Below, in pieces: positions 9,201 through 18,385 of a DNA stretch of 64,000 nucleotides. The DNA comes from Thermodesulfobacteriota bacterium (lineage in GTDB: Bacteria > Desulfobacterota > BSN033 > UBA1163): NCBI GenBank assembly GCA_026415035.1, contig JAOAHX010000007.1, positions 30,738-94,737 on the forward strand, written 5' to 3'. The notes under the pieces are model-generated. The model was not told the DNA's origin. It worked only from the letters and a program-made list of their open reading frames with translations, and made no database searches. Made by a program: the position numbers and the translations under genes. Each line of letters starts with the position of its first letter. Within the stretch, counting starts at the first letter, position 1.

Positions 9201-10532
9201 GAAGAGAGCAGGGCCCTCGTCGAGGACCGCTACCTTCGGCGACAGGAAGGGGAGGAGGTCCCTCCGCAGTACGAAATTAAGGCGATTCGAAAGGACGGGA
9301 CGATTCGGCATGTGGAGATCAGCGCCAATCTCATGAGGGATTCGAAGGGGGCGGTCCAGACCATCGCCTTCGTCAAGGACGTGACCGAAAAGAAGAAGAT
9401 GGAGGAACAGCTCCTCCAGGCGGAAAAGCTCCGGGCCCTGGGAGAGATGGCGAGCGGCGTGGCCCACGATTTCAACAATGCCCTGGCCTCCATCCTCGGA
9501 AACACCCAGCTTCTCCTTTATACCGTCAAGGACGAGGAGGTTCGGGAGACGTTGAAGACGATCGAGAAGGTGGCCAAGGACAGCGCCCAGACCGTCAAAA
9601 GGCTTCAGGAGTTCACCCGTAGGAAGGCCCGGGAGGAGCTCTTCAAAGTGGACCTCAACCCCGTCGTCCGGGACGTCATCGAGATCACACGACCGAGGTG
9701 GAAGGACGAGGCCCAAAGGAGAGGGATACCGATCGACGTGCGGTTCCATCCCGAAGAGGTCCCCACCGTCTCCGGCCATGCCTCGGAAATGCGCGAGGTC
9801 CTCACCAACCTGATCCTCAATGCCATCGAGGCGATGCCCGAGGGAGGTAGGATTGAGATTCGGACCTATCAGAAGGCCACTCGGGTTTGCCTCGAGATCA
9901 CCGATACGGGGATCGGCATGACCGAGGAGGTGAAGAAGAGGATTTTCGAGCCCTTCTTTACGACGAAGCCTTTCACCAATTCAGGCCTCGGGCTGAGCAT
10001 GTCCTACGGGATCATCAAGCGGTTTGGAGGCGAGATCGAGGTCGAGAGCCAGGTCGGTTCGGGGACGACCTTTAGGATCCTCCTTCCGGTTTCGGAGGAA
10101 GGGATCGAGGAGAGGGCCTCCGACCCCGTTCCCCGGGAGATGCCTTCTGCCCGCATCTTGGTCATCGACGACGAAGAACCGGTCAGAAATGTCCTCTCCA
10201 AAATCCTCTCCCAATTCCACCACCGGGTGGTGACCGCACAGAGCGGTGAGGAGGGGGTTCGAATTTTCGGGGAGGATCGATTCGACATGGTCTTGACCGA
10301 CCTGGGAATGCCCGGTCTTTCCGGCTGGGAGGTCTGCCGCCGGATTAAAGGGGTGGACCCTTCCGTCCCCGTGGGAATGATCACGGGATGGGGACTCGAA
10401 ATCGAAGAGGAAAAGAGAAAGGAGTCCGGCCTCGATTTCATCCTCACCAAGCCTTTCGAGATCAAACAGGTGTTTCAGGTGGTCTCCATGGCCTTGAGAA
10501 AGAAGGGCCCCAATCTTCGTTCCTCCCCTTGA
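6240..10532 (+). CDS. Multi-sensor hybrid histidine kinase with receiver domain
   Basis: This is a membrane-bound hybrid kinase of 1430 residues. Domain order: TM at about 11-30; extracytoplasmic Cache-like sensor at 35-275; TM at 280-299; HAMP at 298-350; PAS (360-480); GAF (505-660); PAS with a Cys pair, CEGC (665-785); GAF (795-950); PAS (950-1070); HisKA with the His in GVAHDFNN; HATPase with DTGIGM, FEPFFTTKP and GLGLSM; and a C-terminal receiver with VIDDEE, acceptor Asp in TDLGMPG, and LTKPF. The ATG at 6240 overlaps the preceding stop as ATGA; the GTG at 6183 lies inside the HTH gene and is rejected. No separate output regulator adjoins; the coupled HTH protein is the closest candidate partner. 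Confidence 0.9.
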   Translation: MKAFWKSITFKWMAFSILLATIPLAIAGTKIIQSYQRDLKHSIINLQKEKATRVVEKTRGYLEKTRDKLQSISKEAPLLRLGMSHYIKDYFKHFLLTEKDIIELALLDGDGFEQLRVSRQNGEERPTRKDLSMSPVFQRASKGEIYYGGFHYTPEGKPSLIIGIPLRGSQGEPVWVVKGKGHLEPLIDLLRQMRIGENGSTYVVDHEGYLIATNQDQRILLGPFVDWVLSGKEGSLEFEDQRGRRFLVSYEPIPELKWGVILHVPLEEAYRPLQEVTWTALKWIGIASAFAFLFSLFLTRRFTAPIKYLSREMSKVSGGNLEVQIRPSTNDEIGELTHNFNRMIFALRQSQESIQEAKKIYQAIFENSKDMIYITSKEGRFLDVNPAGVEMLGYGSKEELMGVEVREIYRDPEERGRFQERIAEKGFIKDFEVQLKRKDGTLLDCLITATVRRGQDGRIIGYEGTIKDITDRKRMEEELFRRTRELETLYELSNLVNESLNLEQMMPLALERVLSLTGFEMGTIYLLSDDGEWLELKYHHNYPRHLAETVRRLKVGEGVAGAAVQRKEVVICPIEEYPSARILPSLIQEKVKMLVGIPLISKGNVIGGFCLTSRKAHLFGEREVRLLQSVGNQIGMALEHAHLFTSVSKAKAEWEATFDSVTDIISIKDRQFRVLRGNRAFFNRYRMKPEDVVGRKCYEVLYHRDLPCEGCQVNETFKTHRPSFREYWSELLKGVFENFTFPVFDESGEIVAAIDMMREVTEKKRLEKEKEVIHQVSRTLALSLDIREVFKAVHKELKEVLGSDRMVVTLFDEDGERFRIFARDGENETDGLQEGKAYPLEGTPLQKVAETGFPVLVSCTVENEDGYCQPLAKEGVGSILVYPLESQGRIFGTLTFGARDVNHFSERHLTILQQLAPGLSISVQNSLLLEAIKGSEEKYRRVVEGALDGVLLVGEDYRIRFVNGRLAEILGYTVTELMGMDFRRLLDEESRALVEDRYLRRQEGEEVPPQYEIKAIRKDGTIRHVEISANLMRDSKGAVQTIAFVKDVTEKKKMEEQLLQAEKLRALGEMASGVAHDFNNALASILGNTQLLLYTVKDEEVRETLKTIEKVAKDSAQTVKRLQEFTRRKAREELFKVDLNPVVRDVIEITRPRWKDEAQRRGIPIDVRFHPEEVPTVSGHASEMREVLTNLILNAIEAMPEGGRIEIRTYQKATRVCLEITDTGIGMTEEVKKRIFEPFFTTKPFTNSGLGLSMSYGIIKRFGGEIEVESQVGSGTTFRILLPVSEEGIEERASDPVPREMPSARILVIDDEEPVRNVLSKILSQFHHRVVTAQSGEEGVRIFGEDRFDMVLTDLGMPGLSGWEVCRRIKGVDPSVPVGMITGWGLEIEEEKRKESGLDFILTKPFEIKQVFQVVSMALRKKGPNLRSSP

Positions 10533-10557
10533 CCCGCCCTCTTTTTTCTTTTATAGA
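10529..10557 (+). promoter_or_regulatory. Sigma-70-type promoter for livK
   Basis: TTGACC and TATAGA are separated by 17 bases; the -35 overlaps the stop codon of the hybrid kinase. It predicts a leader of about 75 bases before livK. Confidence 0.6.
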
Positions 10558-10640
10558 TCGATGGAAGGTCTTTTCCAACGCTTCTCCGATGGAGGGAGAT
10601 AGGGGAAAAGGCGAATCGAGGTTTTCTGAGGAGGGGTGTT

Positions 10641-11813
10641 ATGAAAAAGTTCACTTACATAGGATTATTTGCAGTCATTCTCCTTTCCATCCTTACCTCT
10701 GCACAAGCCCAGGAGGCGATCCGGATCGGGTTTTTTGCCCCGATCACGGGGCCGGCCGCAGCCGACGGGATGAGCGCCAAAAACGCGGTGGAACTGGCCT
10801 TGAAGGAGGTGAACGAGGCCGGTGGCATCCGCGGGAGGAAGGTGGAGCTGATCATCTACGATGATCGGCTCAACCCCCAGGAGGCCGTGGCGATCGCCAA
10901 CAAATTGATCGAAAAAGACAAGGTCATCGGTGTGGTCAGCGGTTCTTACAGCGGTCCCACCCGGGTGACGGCTCCCATCTTTCAGAAGGCGGGGATTCCC
11001 ATGGTGGTCGGCTATGCGGTCCATCCCGATGTGACGTGGGATCCGAAGGAGAAGAAACCGAACGACTTCATCTTTCGAAACGGGTTCCTCGGAGAGGTCG
11101 AGGGGGCTGCGGCAGCCGAGTTTGCGGTCAAACATTTGAAGGCCAAGCGGATCTCCATCATCTCCATGGACAACGATTTCGGAAGGGCCATCTCCGCGGG
11201 GTTTGCCGAGAGGGCAGAGAAGTTAGGATCGCAGATCCTCACCAAACAGATGTATAAATTCCCAGGGGAGAAGGACTTCCGGCCCTTCCTCACCCGAATC
11301 AAAGAAGGAAACCCGGACCTGATCTTTGCCGCAGGGTACTACAACGAGGCGGCCTCGATCGTCCGCCAAGCCAAAGAGCTCGGCATTACCACGCAGATCC
11401 TCGGTGAAGAGGGTTTCGACTCCCCGAAGTTTTTAGAGATCGCAGGCCCGGCGGCTGAAGGCGTCATCATTGCCACCAACCTCGACCGCGACGACCCCAG
11501 GCCGGTCGTCCAGAACTTCTTGACCAATTATCGGAAGGCTTATAACGAGGATGCGGATATGGTGGGCGCCTCCAGCTACGATGCCTTTATGATCCTCGTC
11601 GATGCGATCCGCAAAGCCGGAACCGATCCCAAGGCGATTCAGAAGGCCCTGCTTGAGACCAAGGACTACAATGGCTTGACCGGAAAGATCAGCCGGTTCG
11701 TCCAGGGTGAGGTGATTAAGCCCGTTCAAATCCAGATCGTCCGGGGCGGCAAATTCCGAAGGCTTGCCGTGATCGATAACCCCGAGGTGATCCCCCCGCC
11801 TCCGAAACAGTAG
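10641..11813 (+). CDS. livK: Branched-chain amino acid-type ABC transporter, substrate-binding protein
   Basis: This is the periplasmic receptor of a Liv/HAAT-type ABC importer, a type I periplasmic fold of 390 residues. The signal peptide MKKFTYIGLFAVILLSILTS ends at AQA before QEAIRIG. The next segment, GFFAPITGPAAADG, is the classic LivK/AmiC start. It heads livKHMGF, which runs into hutUH, so histidine or urocanate is a plausible ligand; true Leu/Ile/Val binding cannot be excluded. An intrinsic-terminator-like hairpin follows directly, which would let the receptor be made in excess over the permeases. Confidence 0.9.
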   Translation: MKKFTYIGLFAVILLSILTSAQAQEAIRIGFFAPITGPAAADGMSAKNAVELALKEVNEAGGIRGRKVELIIYDDRLNPQEAVAIANKLIEKDKVIGVVSGSYSGPTRVTAPIFQKAGIPMVVGYAVHPDVTWDPKEKKPNDFIFRNGFLGEVEGAAAAEFAVKHLKAKRISIISMDNDFGRAISAGFAERAEKLGSQILTKQMYKFPGEKDFRPFLTRIKEGNPDLIFAAGYYNEAASIVRQAKELGITTQILGEEGFDSPKFLEIAGPAAEGVIIATNLDRDDPRPVVQNFLTNYRKAYNEDADMVGASSYDAFMILVDAIRKAGTDPKAIQKALLETKDYNGLTGKISRFVQGEVIKPVQIQIVRGGKFRRLAVIDNPEVIPPPPKQ

Positions 11814-11819
11814 CTGAAA

Positions 11820-11861
11820 GAGGGGATCGCCCCCCGGAAGGCCTCGATCCCCTCCCTTTTT
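11820..11861 (+). terminator. Partial terminator (attenuator) between livK and livH
   Basis: A perfect 10-bp stem, GAGGGGATCG with CGATCCCCTC, spans a 15-base loop and is followed within two bases by TTTTT. It lies between receptor and permease genes of one transporter, so it is probably leaky. Confidence 0.65.
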
Positions 11862-11873
11862 GATATACCTCTT

Positions 11874-12731
11874 ATGCTCATCCAGCAACTCGCCAACGGG
11901 ATCGCCATGGGGAGCGTCTATGCCCTTGTCTCCTTGGGCCTGACCATGGTCTATGGCATCCTCCGGATCCTCCACGTGGCCCATGCAGGGGTCTATGCCC
12001 TGGGCGCCTACATCGGCCTCTTCTCCTTCAAGCTCACGGGAGATTTCTGGGTTTCGTTGCTGATCGGGATGGCAGGGTCAGCCCTTGCAGGCTACCTCAT
12101 CGAGCGCCTCCTCTATTCGCCCCTCCTTCATCTGCCGAGGATTGCGCCCCTTATCGTCTCCATCGGCCTCTTCATCGCGATGGAGGAGGCCTTCCGGATC
12201 ATCGCCGGCCCCCATACCCTCACCTACAATGCCCGGATCGGAATCGGGGACGTCTCGATCGGAAGCTTCCGTCTCACCGAGACGCAGATCCTCATCCTCC
12301 TGGTGACCTTTGGGGCCCTGATCTTCCTCTGGGTCTTCCTCACCCGGACGAGGACCGGCCTGGCCATGCGGGCCTGTGCCCAGGATGCTGAAACCGCCTC
12401 GGCCTTCGGCGTCAACGTGAGGGCGATCATCGCCATCAACTTCCTCTTCGGGTCGGCCATGGCCGGGGCTGCAGGCGTCCTCATCGGCGTTTACGACAAT
12501 CAGGTCTGGCCCACCATGGGCGCGATTCCGGCCTACAAGGCCTTGGCCATCGTCGTCCTTGGAGGGCTGGGAAACATCCCGGGAACGGTGCTGGCTGCCC
12601 TCGGCGTAGGGCTGGCCGAGACCTTCTTCATCGGCATCTTGGCCATTCCTTTTCCGAGGGATGCGGTGGCCTTCATCGCGATGATCCTGGTGTTGATGTT
12701 CAAGCCTTATGGATTGTTAGGGAAGGGGTAA
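11874..12731 (+). CDS. livH: Branched-chain amino acid-type ABC transporter, permease
   Basis: LivH-type inner-membrane permease of 285 residues with about eight hydrophobic segments. The N-terminus LIQQLANGIAMGSVYALVSL and the following GLTMVYGILRILHVAHAGVY are the family hallmark; the C-terminal GGLGNIPGTVLAALGVGLAE is the loop that contacts the ATPases. Length matches the family. The ATG at 11874 lacks a strong Shine-Dalgarno but matches homologue N-termini in pattern. It works with LivM, LivG and LivF to move the ligand delivered by LivK. Confidence 0.9.
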   Translation: MLIQQLANGIAMGSVYALVSLGLTMVYGILRILHVAHAGVYALGAYIGLFSFKLTGDFWVSLLIGMAGSALAGYLIERLLYSPLLHLPRIAPLIVSIGLFIAMEEAFRIIAGPHTLTYNARIGIGDVSIGSFRLTETQILILLVTFGALIFLWVFLTRTRTGLAMRACAQDAETASAFGVNVRAIIAINFLFGSAMAGAAGVLIGVYDNQVWPTMGAIPAYKALAIVVLGGLGNIPGTVLAALGVGLAETFFIGILAIPFPRDAVAFIAMILVLMFKPYGLLGKG

Positions 12732-12738
12732 CCCTGAG

Positions 12739-13632
12739 ATGATCAGCGGCTATCTCATCACCATCCTCATCACCCTCCTGATCTATGCCATGCTGGCACA
12801 CAGCCTTAACATCATCACCGGCCAGGCAGGCCAGATCTCCCTCGGCCATGCGGCCTTCATGGCGATCGGCGCCTACACCTCGGCCATGCTTTACACGGAG
12901 GCCGGTTTTTCCTTCTGGTTCAGCCTCCCCCTGGCGGGCCTCGTGGCCGGAGCGATCGGAGCCCTTCTCTCCATCCCCTGCCTGCGAGTCCGGGATGACT
13001 TTCTGGCCATCACCACGATGGGAATCGGCTTTGTGGCGGAGGCGGTTTTCCTCTATACTCCTTTTTTCGGAGGCGCCATGGGCATCGGGGGGATCGATCT
13101 CCCGAAATGGTTTGGCAGGGAGATGACCAAGCCCGAATATTTCTTGCTCATCGTCGTGGTCTTCGGGCTTCTCCTCCTCTTGGATCACCGGTTAGGGCGA
13201 TCCTGGATCGGTCTGGCCTGGGCCTCCATTCGCGAGGACGAACTGGCCGCGGGAGCCCTGGGAGTCCACGTCGTCCGATTTAAAGTCCTCGCCTTCGTCT
13301 TGGGAAGCGCAATTGCCGGCCTCGCGGGAGGGTTTTACGCCCACTTTTTGAGCTTCATCATGCCCCAGAATTTCGGCTTCGGTCAATCGATCGCCATCCT
13401 CTGCATGGTCGTCTTCGGCGGGATCGGAACACGTTGGGGGCCGATTCTGGGCGCGGTCATCCTGGGCCTACTCCCCGAACTCTTCCGACCCATCATGGAA
13501 TATCGGACCCTACTTTACGGGCTGCTCCTTTTGGCGATGATGCGGTTTCAGCCCGGAGGTCTCCTCGGGGAAGAATCGACGATCCCAAAAACCCTGAAGC
13601 GGTTCTTTCTCCGCCGCAGGGGGGGTGAGTGA
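12739..13632 (+). CDS. livM: Branched-chain amino acid-type ABC transporter, permease
   Basis: LivM-type permease of 297 residues, the second membrane subunit of the importer. YAMLAHSLNIITGQAGQISL and GHAAFMAIGAYTSAML near the N-terminus are typical, as is the C-terminal GGIGTRWGPILGAVILGLLP coupling loop. It starts seven bases after livH and its stop lies two bases before the ATG chosen for livG, so the operon is tightly packed. Confidence 0.9.
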   Translation: MISGYLITILITLLIYAMLAHSLNIITGQAGQISLGHAAFMAIGAYTSAMLYTEAGFSFWFSLPLAGLVAGAIGALLSIPCLRVRDDFLAITTMGIGFVAEAVFLYTPFFGGAMGIGGIDLPKWFGREMTKPEYFLLIVVVFGLLLLLDHRLGRSWIGLAWASIREDELAAGALGVHVVRFKVLAFVLGSAIAGLAGGFYAHFLSFIMPQNFGFGQSIAILCMVVFGGIGTRWGPILGAVILGLLPELFRPIMEYRTLLYGLLLLAMMRFQPGGLLGEESTIPKTLKRFFLRRRGGE

Positions 13633-13634
13633 CG

Positions 13635-14381
13635 ATGCCCCTGCTCGAAGTCTCGAATCTCGGCAAGGAGTTCGATGGACTGAAGGCCCTCGACGGGGTC
13701 AGTTTTTCAGCCGAACCCGGAGAGATCCTCGGCCTCATCGGACCCAACGGCGCGGGGAAGACGACCCTTTTCAATATCATCACCGGGATCTTTCCCCCCA
13801 CAGCGGGAGAGATATTCTTCCAGGGAAAGGCCATCCACACCCTCAAGACCCACGAGATCAGTCGGCTTGGAATCAGCCGGACCTTTCAGATCGTCCGGCC
13901 TTTTCAGAATCTCGATGTGGAGACCAATATCCTGATCGCCCTCGGGCACGCCTCCTATCCCTCCCTGAGAAGGTCCTTGGGACTGTGCCGGACTCCGGAT
14001 CATCTTCGGGAGGTCCAGAGGTTGATCGATCGAACCGGCTTAGGGCCATTCGCCGGTCAGTTGGCGAAAAACCTCCCCCTCGGGATTAAGAAACGACTGG
14101 AGATCGCCCGGGCCCTGGCCCTGAAGCCCAGGCTGCTCCTTCTGGACGAGCCCTCCGGGGGGCTTCGTTTCGAAGAGTCGGTTCAATTGATGGGGCTGAT
14201 CCGACAGATCCGGGAGGAGGGGATCGGGGTGTTGCTCATCGAACATAACATGCAGGTGATCATGGATCTCTGCAAGAGGATCGTGGTGCTCGATCATGGG
14301 ACGAAGATTGCAGAAGGCTCTCCGGAGGAGATCCGTTCGAATCCGCTGGTGATTCAGGCCTATTTAGGAAAGGAAGCCTGA
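13635..14381 (+). CDS. livG: Branched-chain amino acid-type ABC transporter, ATP-binding protein
   Basis: LivG-type ATPase of 248 residues. Walker A is GPNGAGKTT, the Walker B region is LLLLDEPSGGL, and the switch histidine is in LLIEHNM. The signature loop is unusual: the stretch before Walker B reads NLPLGIKKRLEIARAL, where LSxGxxxR is typical, so the family LPxGxQRRLEIARAL form is only partly kept. The ATG at 13635 has a GGTGAG Shine-Dalgarno five bases upstream; a GTG six bases earlier overlaps the livM stop and is less likely. Confidence 0.9.
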   Translation: MPLLEVSNLGKEFDGLKALDGVSFSAEPGEILGLIGPNGAGKTTLFNIITGIFPPTAGEIFFQGKAIHTLKTHEISRLGISRTFQIVRPFQNLDVETNILIALGHASYPSLRRSLGLCRTPDHLREVQRLIDRTGLGPFAGQLAKNLPLGIKKRLEIARALALKPRLLLLDEPSGGLRFEESVQLMGLIRQIREEGIGVLLIEHNMQVIMDLCKRIVVLDHGTKIAEGSPEEIRSNPLVIQAYLGKEA

Positions 14382-14382
14382 G

Positions 14383-15090
14383 ATGCTCGAGGTGCGTCAG
14401 ATCGAGGTGGCCTATGGCGAGTTCTTAGCTCTCAAAGGGGTGAGCTTTACGGTGAGGGAGGGTGAACTGGTCACCATCATTGGAGCCAATGGAGCGGGAA
14501 AGAGTACGATCCTTCGGACGGTCATGGGTCTGGAGAGGTGCCGAAAAGGGGCCATCCTCTTTCAGGGAGAGGAGATCACCGGGACTCCTTCCCATGTCCG
14601 GGCGCGGCTGGGCATCAGCATGGTCCCGGAGGGGAGGAAATCCTTTCCGGACCTCACCGTGGTCGAAAATCTGCTCATGGGCGGTTATATTGAGAAGGAC
14701 CGGAAGAAGCTCCAAAACCGGATGGAAGAAGCTTTCCAGCTCTTTCCGGTGCTCCGGGAGAGACAGAATCAGGTGAGCAAGACCCTGAGCGGAGGGGAAC
14801 AACAGATGCTGGCCATCGCCCGGGCCCTCATGTCGAAACCCAGGGTCATTTTGATGGACGAGGTCTCCTTGGGGTTGATGCCGATCTACGTGGAGGAAAC
14901 CTTTAGGGTGATCCGGGACCTTCATCGTCAGGGCGTGACGATCCTTCTTGTGGAGCAGAACGCCCGAAAGGCCCTTTCCGTGGCAGACCGGGGTTATGTG
15001 CTCGAAACGGGAGAGGTGATCTTGAGCGATACGAGCGAGGTCCTCGCCAACCACCCCCTGGTGAAGAAGGCCTATCTCGGGGGAGCATGA
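14383..15090 (+). CDS. livF: Branched-chain amino acid-type ABC transporter, ATP-binding protein
   Basis: LivF-type ATPase of 235 residues. Walker A is GANGAGKST, the signature is LSGGEQQMLAIARAL, Walker B is VILMDEVSLGL, and the switch histidine position reads LLVEQNA (Gln), as is normal for LivF. It begins one base after the livG stop codon. The gap to hutU is only 26 bases without a terminator, so hutU and hutH are probably on the same transcript. Confidence 0.92.
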   Translation: MLEVRQIEVAYGEFLALKGVSFTVREGELVTIIGANGAGKSTILRTVMGLERCRKGAILFQGEEITGTPSHVRARLGISMVPEGRKSFPDLTVVENLLMGGYIEKDRKKLQNRMEEAFQLFPVLRERQNQVSKTLSGGEQQMLAIARALMSKPRVILMDEVSLGLMPIYVEETFRVIRDLHRQGVTILLVEQNARKALSVADRGYVLETGEVILSDTSEVLANHPLVKKAYLGGA

Positions 15091-15116
15091 GGGGACCTCT
15101 CTTTTCGAGGTGAATT

Positions 15117-16829
15117 ATGGAAAAGACGAAAGTTGGGGTGAAAGAGAGAGAAGAGACGATGGTCGGCGTTCAGGTGGGGATTCGGGCACCGAGGGGAACC
15201 CAATTGACCTGCAAGAGCTGGCAGACCGAAGCGGCCTTGAGGATGCTGATGAACAACCTCGATCCGGAGGTGGCCGAAAAGCCGGCCGAGCTGATCGTCT
15301 ACGGAGGCTCGGGCAAGGCCGCACGAAACTGGGAGGCCTACCACCTGCTGGTCAAATGCCTCATGGATCTGGAGAAGGACGAGACCTTGCTTGTGCAGTC
15401 GGGCAAACCGGTGGGAATCTTCAAAACCCATGAGGACGCGCCCAGGGTCCTCATCTCCAATGCGATGCTCGTCCCCCACTGGGCCAACTGGGAGAAATTT
15501 AGGGAACTCGAAGAGCTCGGGCTCACGATGTATGGTCAGATGACTGCCGGCAGCTGGATCTACATCGGCACCCAGGGGATCCTTCAAGGGACCTATGAGA
15601 CCTTTGCCGCTGCGGCAAAAAAGCACTTCGGCGGGTCCCTCAGGGGTAGGCTCGTCCTCTCCGGAGGGCTGGGGGGGATGGGCGGGGCCCAGCCCCTTGC
15701 GGCCACCATGAACGAGGGCGTTTTCATCGGCGTGGAGGTGGATCCGAATCGGATCAAACGCCGCCTCGAGACGGGCTACCTCGATGTGATGACGGACCGG
15801 CTTGAGGATGCGCTCATCATGGCCCTGAGCGCAAAGGAGAAGGGGATGGCGAAGTCGATCGGCCTCGTCGGAAATACGGCCGAGGGGCTTCCCGAAATCG
15901 TGAAGAGGGGGATCATCCCAGACCTCGTCACCGACCAGACCTCCGCCCACGATGCGCTCAATGGGTATGTGCCGGCGGGCTTGGGCCTCGATCAGGCTCT
16001 CGAACTCCGTAAAAAGGATCCCCAGGAGTACATCCGGAGGTCGATGGAGTCGATGGCAATTCATGTCAGGGCCATGCTCGACTTCCAAAAGAGAGGGGCC
16101 ATCGTCTTCGACTACGGCAACAATCTCCGGGCCCAGGCCTATCAGGCAGGGGTGAAGGAGGCCTTCGATTATCCGGGGTTTGTCCCGGCCTTCATCCGGC
16201 CCCTCTTCTGCGAAGGCAAAGGCCCCTTCCGATGGGCCGCCCTTTCAGGAGACCCTGAAGATATCTACAAGACGGACGAGGCGATCCTCAGGACCTTTCC
16301 CGACGATGTCTCCTTGACCAGGTGGATCCGTCTGGCAAGGGAGAAGGTCAAATTTCAGGGCCTGCCTGCACGGATCTGCTGGTTGGGCTATGGTCAGAGG
16401 GCGCGCATCGGCAAGGTCTTCAACGATATGGTGGCCAGGGGGGAGTTGAAAGCCCCTCTGGTGATCGGAAGGGACCATCTTGATAGCGGCTCGGTGGCCT
16501 CGCCCTATCGCGAGACCGAAGGGATGAAGGACGGAAGCGATGCCATCGCGGACTGGCCCATCCTCAACGCCCTTCTCAACGTGGCTGCCGGTGCCACTTG
16601 GGTCTCGGTCCATCATGGCGGAGGGGTGGGGATCGGTTATTCCATCCATGCGGGCATGGTCGTGGTCGTGGATGGGACGAAGGAGGCGGAGCGGAGGCTG
16701 GAACGGGTCCTCACGACCGATCCCGGTACAGGCGTGATGCGGCATGCCGATGCCGGCTACGAGGAGGCGATCGAGACGGCCAAAGAGAAGGGGATCAAGA
16801 TTCCAGGCATAACCCTCTATCAGAAATGA
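15117..16829 (+). CDS. hutU: Urocanate hydratase
   Basis: HutU is the NAD-dependent urocanase that converts urocanate to 4-imidazolone-5-propanoate, the second step of histidine breakdown. The 570-residue protein has the family [11 protein letters not shown] near residue 62, the NAD-binding [17 protein letters not shown] at 182, and a C-terminal catalytic region with [14 protein letters not shown] and [20 protein letters not shown]. Length is slightly above the usual 550-560 because of a short N-terminal extension; an internal ATG at codon 15 is an alternative start. The stop overlaps the hutH start (ATGA). Confidence 0.95.
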   Translation: MEKTKVGVKEREETMVGVQVGIRAPRGTQLTCKSWQTEAALRMLMNNLDPEVAEKPAELIVYGGSGKAARNWEAYHLLVKCLMDLEKDETLLVQSGKPVGIFKTHEDAPRVLISNAMLVPHWANWEKFRELEELGLTMYGQMTAGSWIYIGTQGILQGTYETFAAAAKKHFGGSLRGRLVLSGGLGGMGGAQPLAATMNEGVFIGVEVDPNRIKRRLETGYLDVMTDRLEDALIMALSAKEKGMAKSIGLVGNTAEGLPEIVKRGIIPDLVTDQTSAHDALNGYVPAGLGLDQALELRKKDPQEYIRRSMESMAIHVRAMLDFQKRGAIVFDYGNNLRAQAYQAGVKEAFDYPGFVPAFIRPLFCEGKGPFRWAALSGDPEDIYKTDEAILRTFPDDVSLTRWIRLAREKVKFQGLPARICWLGYGQRARIGKVFNDMVARGELKAPLVIGRDHLDSGSVASPYRETEGMKDGSDAIADWPILNALLNVAAGATWVSVHHGGGVGIGYSIHAGMVVVVDGTKEAERRLERVLTTDPGTGVMRHADAGYEEAIETAKEKGIKIPGITLYQK

Positions 16830-18385
16830 AGACCCAGAGAGGAAACGAAAAAAGGACAAAGACCATCGTACTGGACGGTCACTCTCTCAGCCTGGAAGAG
16901 GTTCGGGAGGTGGCCGAGGGAAGGGCGATCGTCGAGATTTCTCCCGAGGCCGTTGAACGGGTCCGGCGATGCCGGGAATTTGTCGAGCGGGCCCTGGCGC
17001 AGGGCGAGAAGATGTACGGGGTGACGACGGGGTTCGGCCTCCTTGCCGATCAGGTGATCGATCACTCCCAGATCGAGGCCCTTCAGAGAAACCTCATCCG
17101 GAGCCACTGCGTGGGAGTGGGGCCCTATTTCGACGAAGAGACGACGCGGGCCATCATGCTGCTTCGGGCCAACGTCCTCGCCAAGGGCCATTCGGGGGTT
17201 CGGCCGGAGGTCGTCCAGACCCTCCTTGCGATGATCAACCTCGGCGTCCATCCCTTGCTCCCGGAACAGGGGTCGGTGGGCGCAAGCGGAGATCTTGCCC
17301 CCCTGGCCCATTTGGCCTCCGTGCTCATGGGAGAGGGCGAGGCCCTCTACCATGGGAAACGGATGTCGGGGAGGAAGGCCATGGAGAAGGCCGGGATTCC
17401 CATCCTCACGCTGAAGGCCAAAGAGGGCCTCTCCCTGATCAACGGCACGCAGGTGATGACCGCGGTGGCCATCCTCTCCCTGTTGCGCGCGGAGCGGCTC
17501 TGCAAGATGGCCGATATCATCGGGGCCTGCACCCTGGATGCCCTGAAAGGCAGTTTCCGGGCCTTTGACCTCGATATCGACCGGGTCAGGCCCTATCCCG
17601 GCTCCTTTGCCGTCTCGAGGAACTTCAAGAAGCTGGGCCAGAGGGACGAGATCGCCGAGTCGCATAAGTCCTGTTCCAAGATCCAGGACGCCTACTCCCT
17701 GAGGTGCATCCCCCAGGTCCACGGCGCGGTGAGGGATGCCTTGGCCTTCGTCCGGAAGACCCTCGAGATCGAGGTCAATGCCTCGACCGACAACCCCCTC
17801 ATCTTCCCTGATAAGGGCAAGATCCTCAACTGCGGAAACTTTCACGGAGAGCCCGTGGCCTTCGCCATGGACCTTTTGGGAATCGTCGTCTCCGAGCTGG
17901 GAAGCATCTCGGAGCGGAGGATCGAGAAGCTGATCAATCCCGCCCTCTCCGGGCTTCCCGCCTTCCTCACCACCGAGGGAGGGCTCCACTCGGGGCTGAT
18001 GATGGTGCAGGTCAGCGCAGCCTCCCTCGCCTCGGAAAATAAAGTGCTCGCCCATCCGGCAAGCGTCGATACCATTCCCACCTCCGCGGACAAAGAGGAT
18101 CATGTCTCCATGGGGACGATCGCCGCAAGAAAAGGCCGTGAGATCGTCCGAAACGTCGAACACATCCTGGCGATGGAGCTCCTCTGCGCCACCCAGGGAT
18201 TGGAGTTTCACCTCCCCCTTCGGCCGGGATTGGGGATCCACGAGGCCTACCGTGCCGTCCGGGAGAGGGTCCCGGCCATCAAAGGGGATCGACGGTTCAG
18301 CAAGGACATTCAGGTGATCTACCAGATGATCGCCTCGGGAGAGCTGCTTCAACGGGTCGAGAAGGTCGTGGGGGAATTAGATTAA
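16826..18385 (+). CDS. hutH: Histidine ammonia-lyase
   Basis: HutH deaminates histidine to urocanate. The 519-residue protein carries the Ala-Ser-Gly triplet (residues 153-155, in [15 protein letters not shown]) that cyclises to the MIO electrophile, the active-site tyrosine loop YGVTTGFG at about 64-71, and the C-terminal [12 protein letters not shown] signature. I chose the ATG at 16826 because it overlaps the hutU stop as ATGA; longer in-frame reading upstream lies inside hutU. The gene ends in a 9-base convergent overlap with the methyltransferase gene on the other strand. Confidence 0.95.
   Translation: MKTQRGNEKRTKTIVLDGHSLSLEEVREVAEGRAIVEISPEAVERVRRCREFVERALAQGEKMYGVTTGFGLLADQVIDHSQIEALQRNLIRSHCVGVGPYFDEETTRAIMLLRANVLAKGHSGVRPEVVQTLLAMINLGVHPLLPEQGSVGASGDLAPLAHLASVLMGEGEALYHGKRMSGRKAMEKAGIPILTLKAKEGLSLINGTQVMTAVAILSLLRAERLCKMADIIGACTLDALKGSFRAFDLDIDRVRPYPGSFAVSRNFKKLGQRDEIAESHKSCSKIQDAYSLRCIPQVHGAVRDALAFVRKTLEIEVNASTDNPLIFPDKGKILNCGNFHGEPVAFAMDLLGIVVSELGSISERRIEKLINPALSGLPAFLTTEGGLHSGLMMVQVSAASLASENKVLAHPASVDTIPTSADKEDHVSMGTIAARKGREIVRNVEHILAMELLCATQGLEFHLPLRPGLGIHEAYRAVRERVPAIKGDRRFSKDIQVIYQMIASGELLQRVEKVVGELD

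Noticed and set aside
16820-18352. 510-codon open frame on the minus strand opposite hutH
   Set aside because: It is a shadow of hutH, which has all catalytic motifs. The antisense translation matches nothing I recognise.
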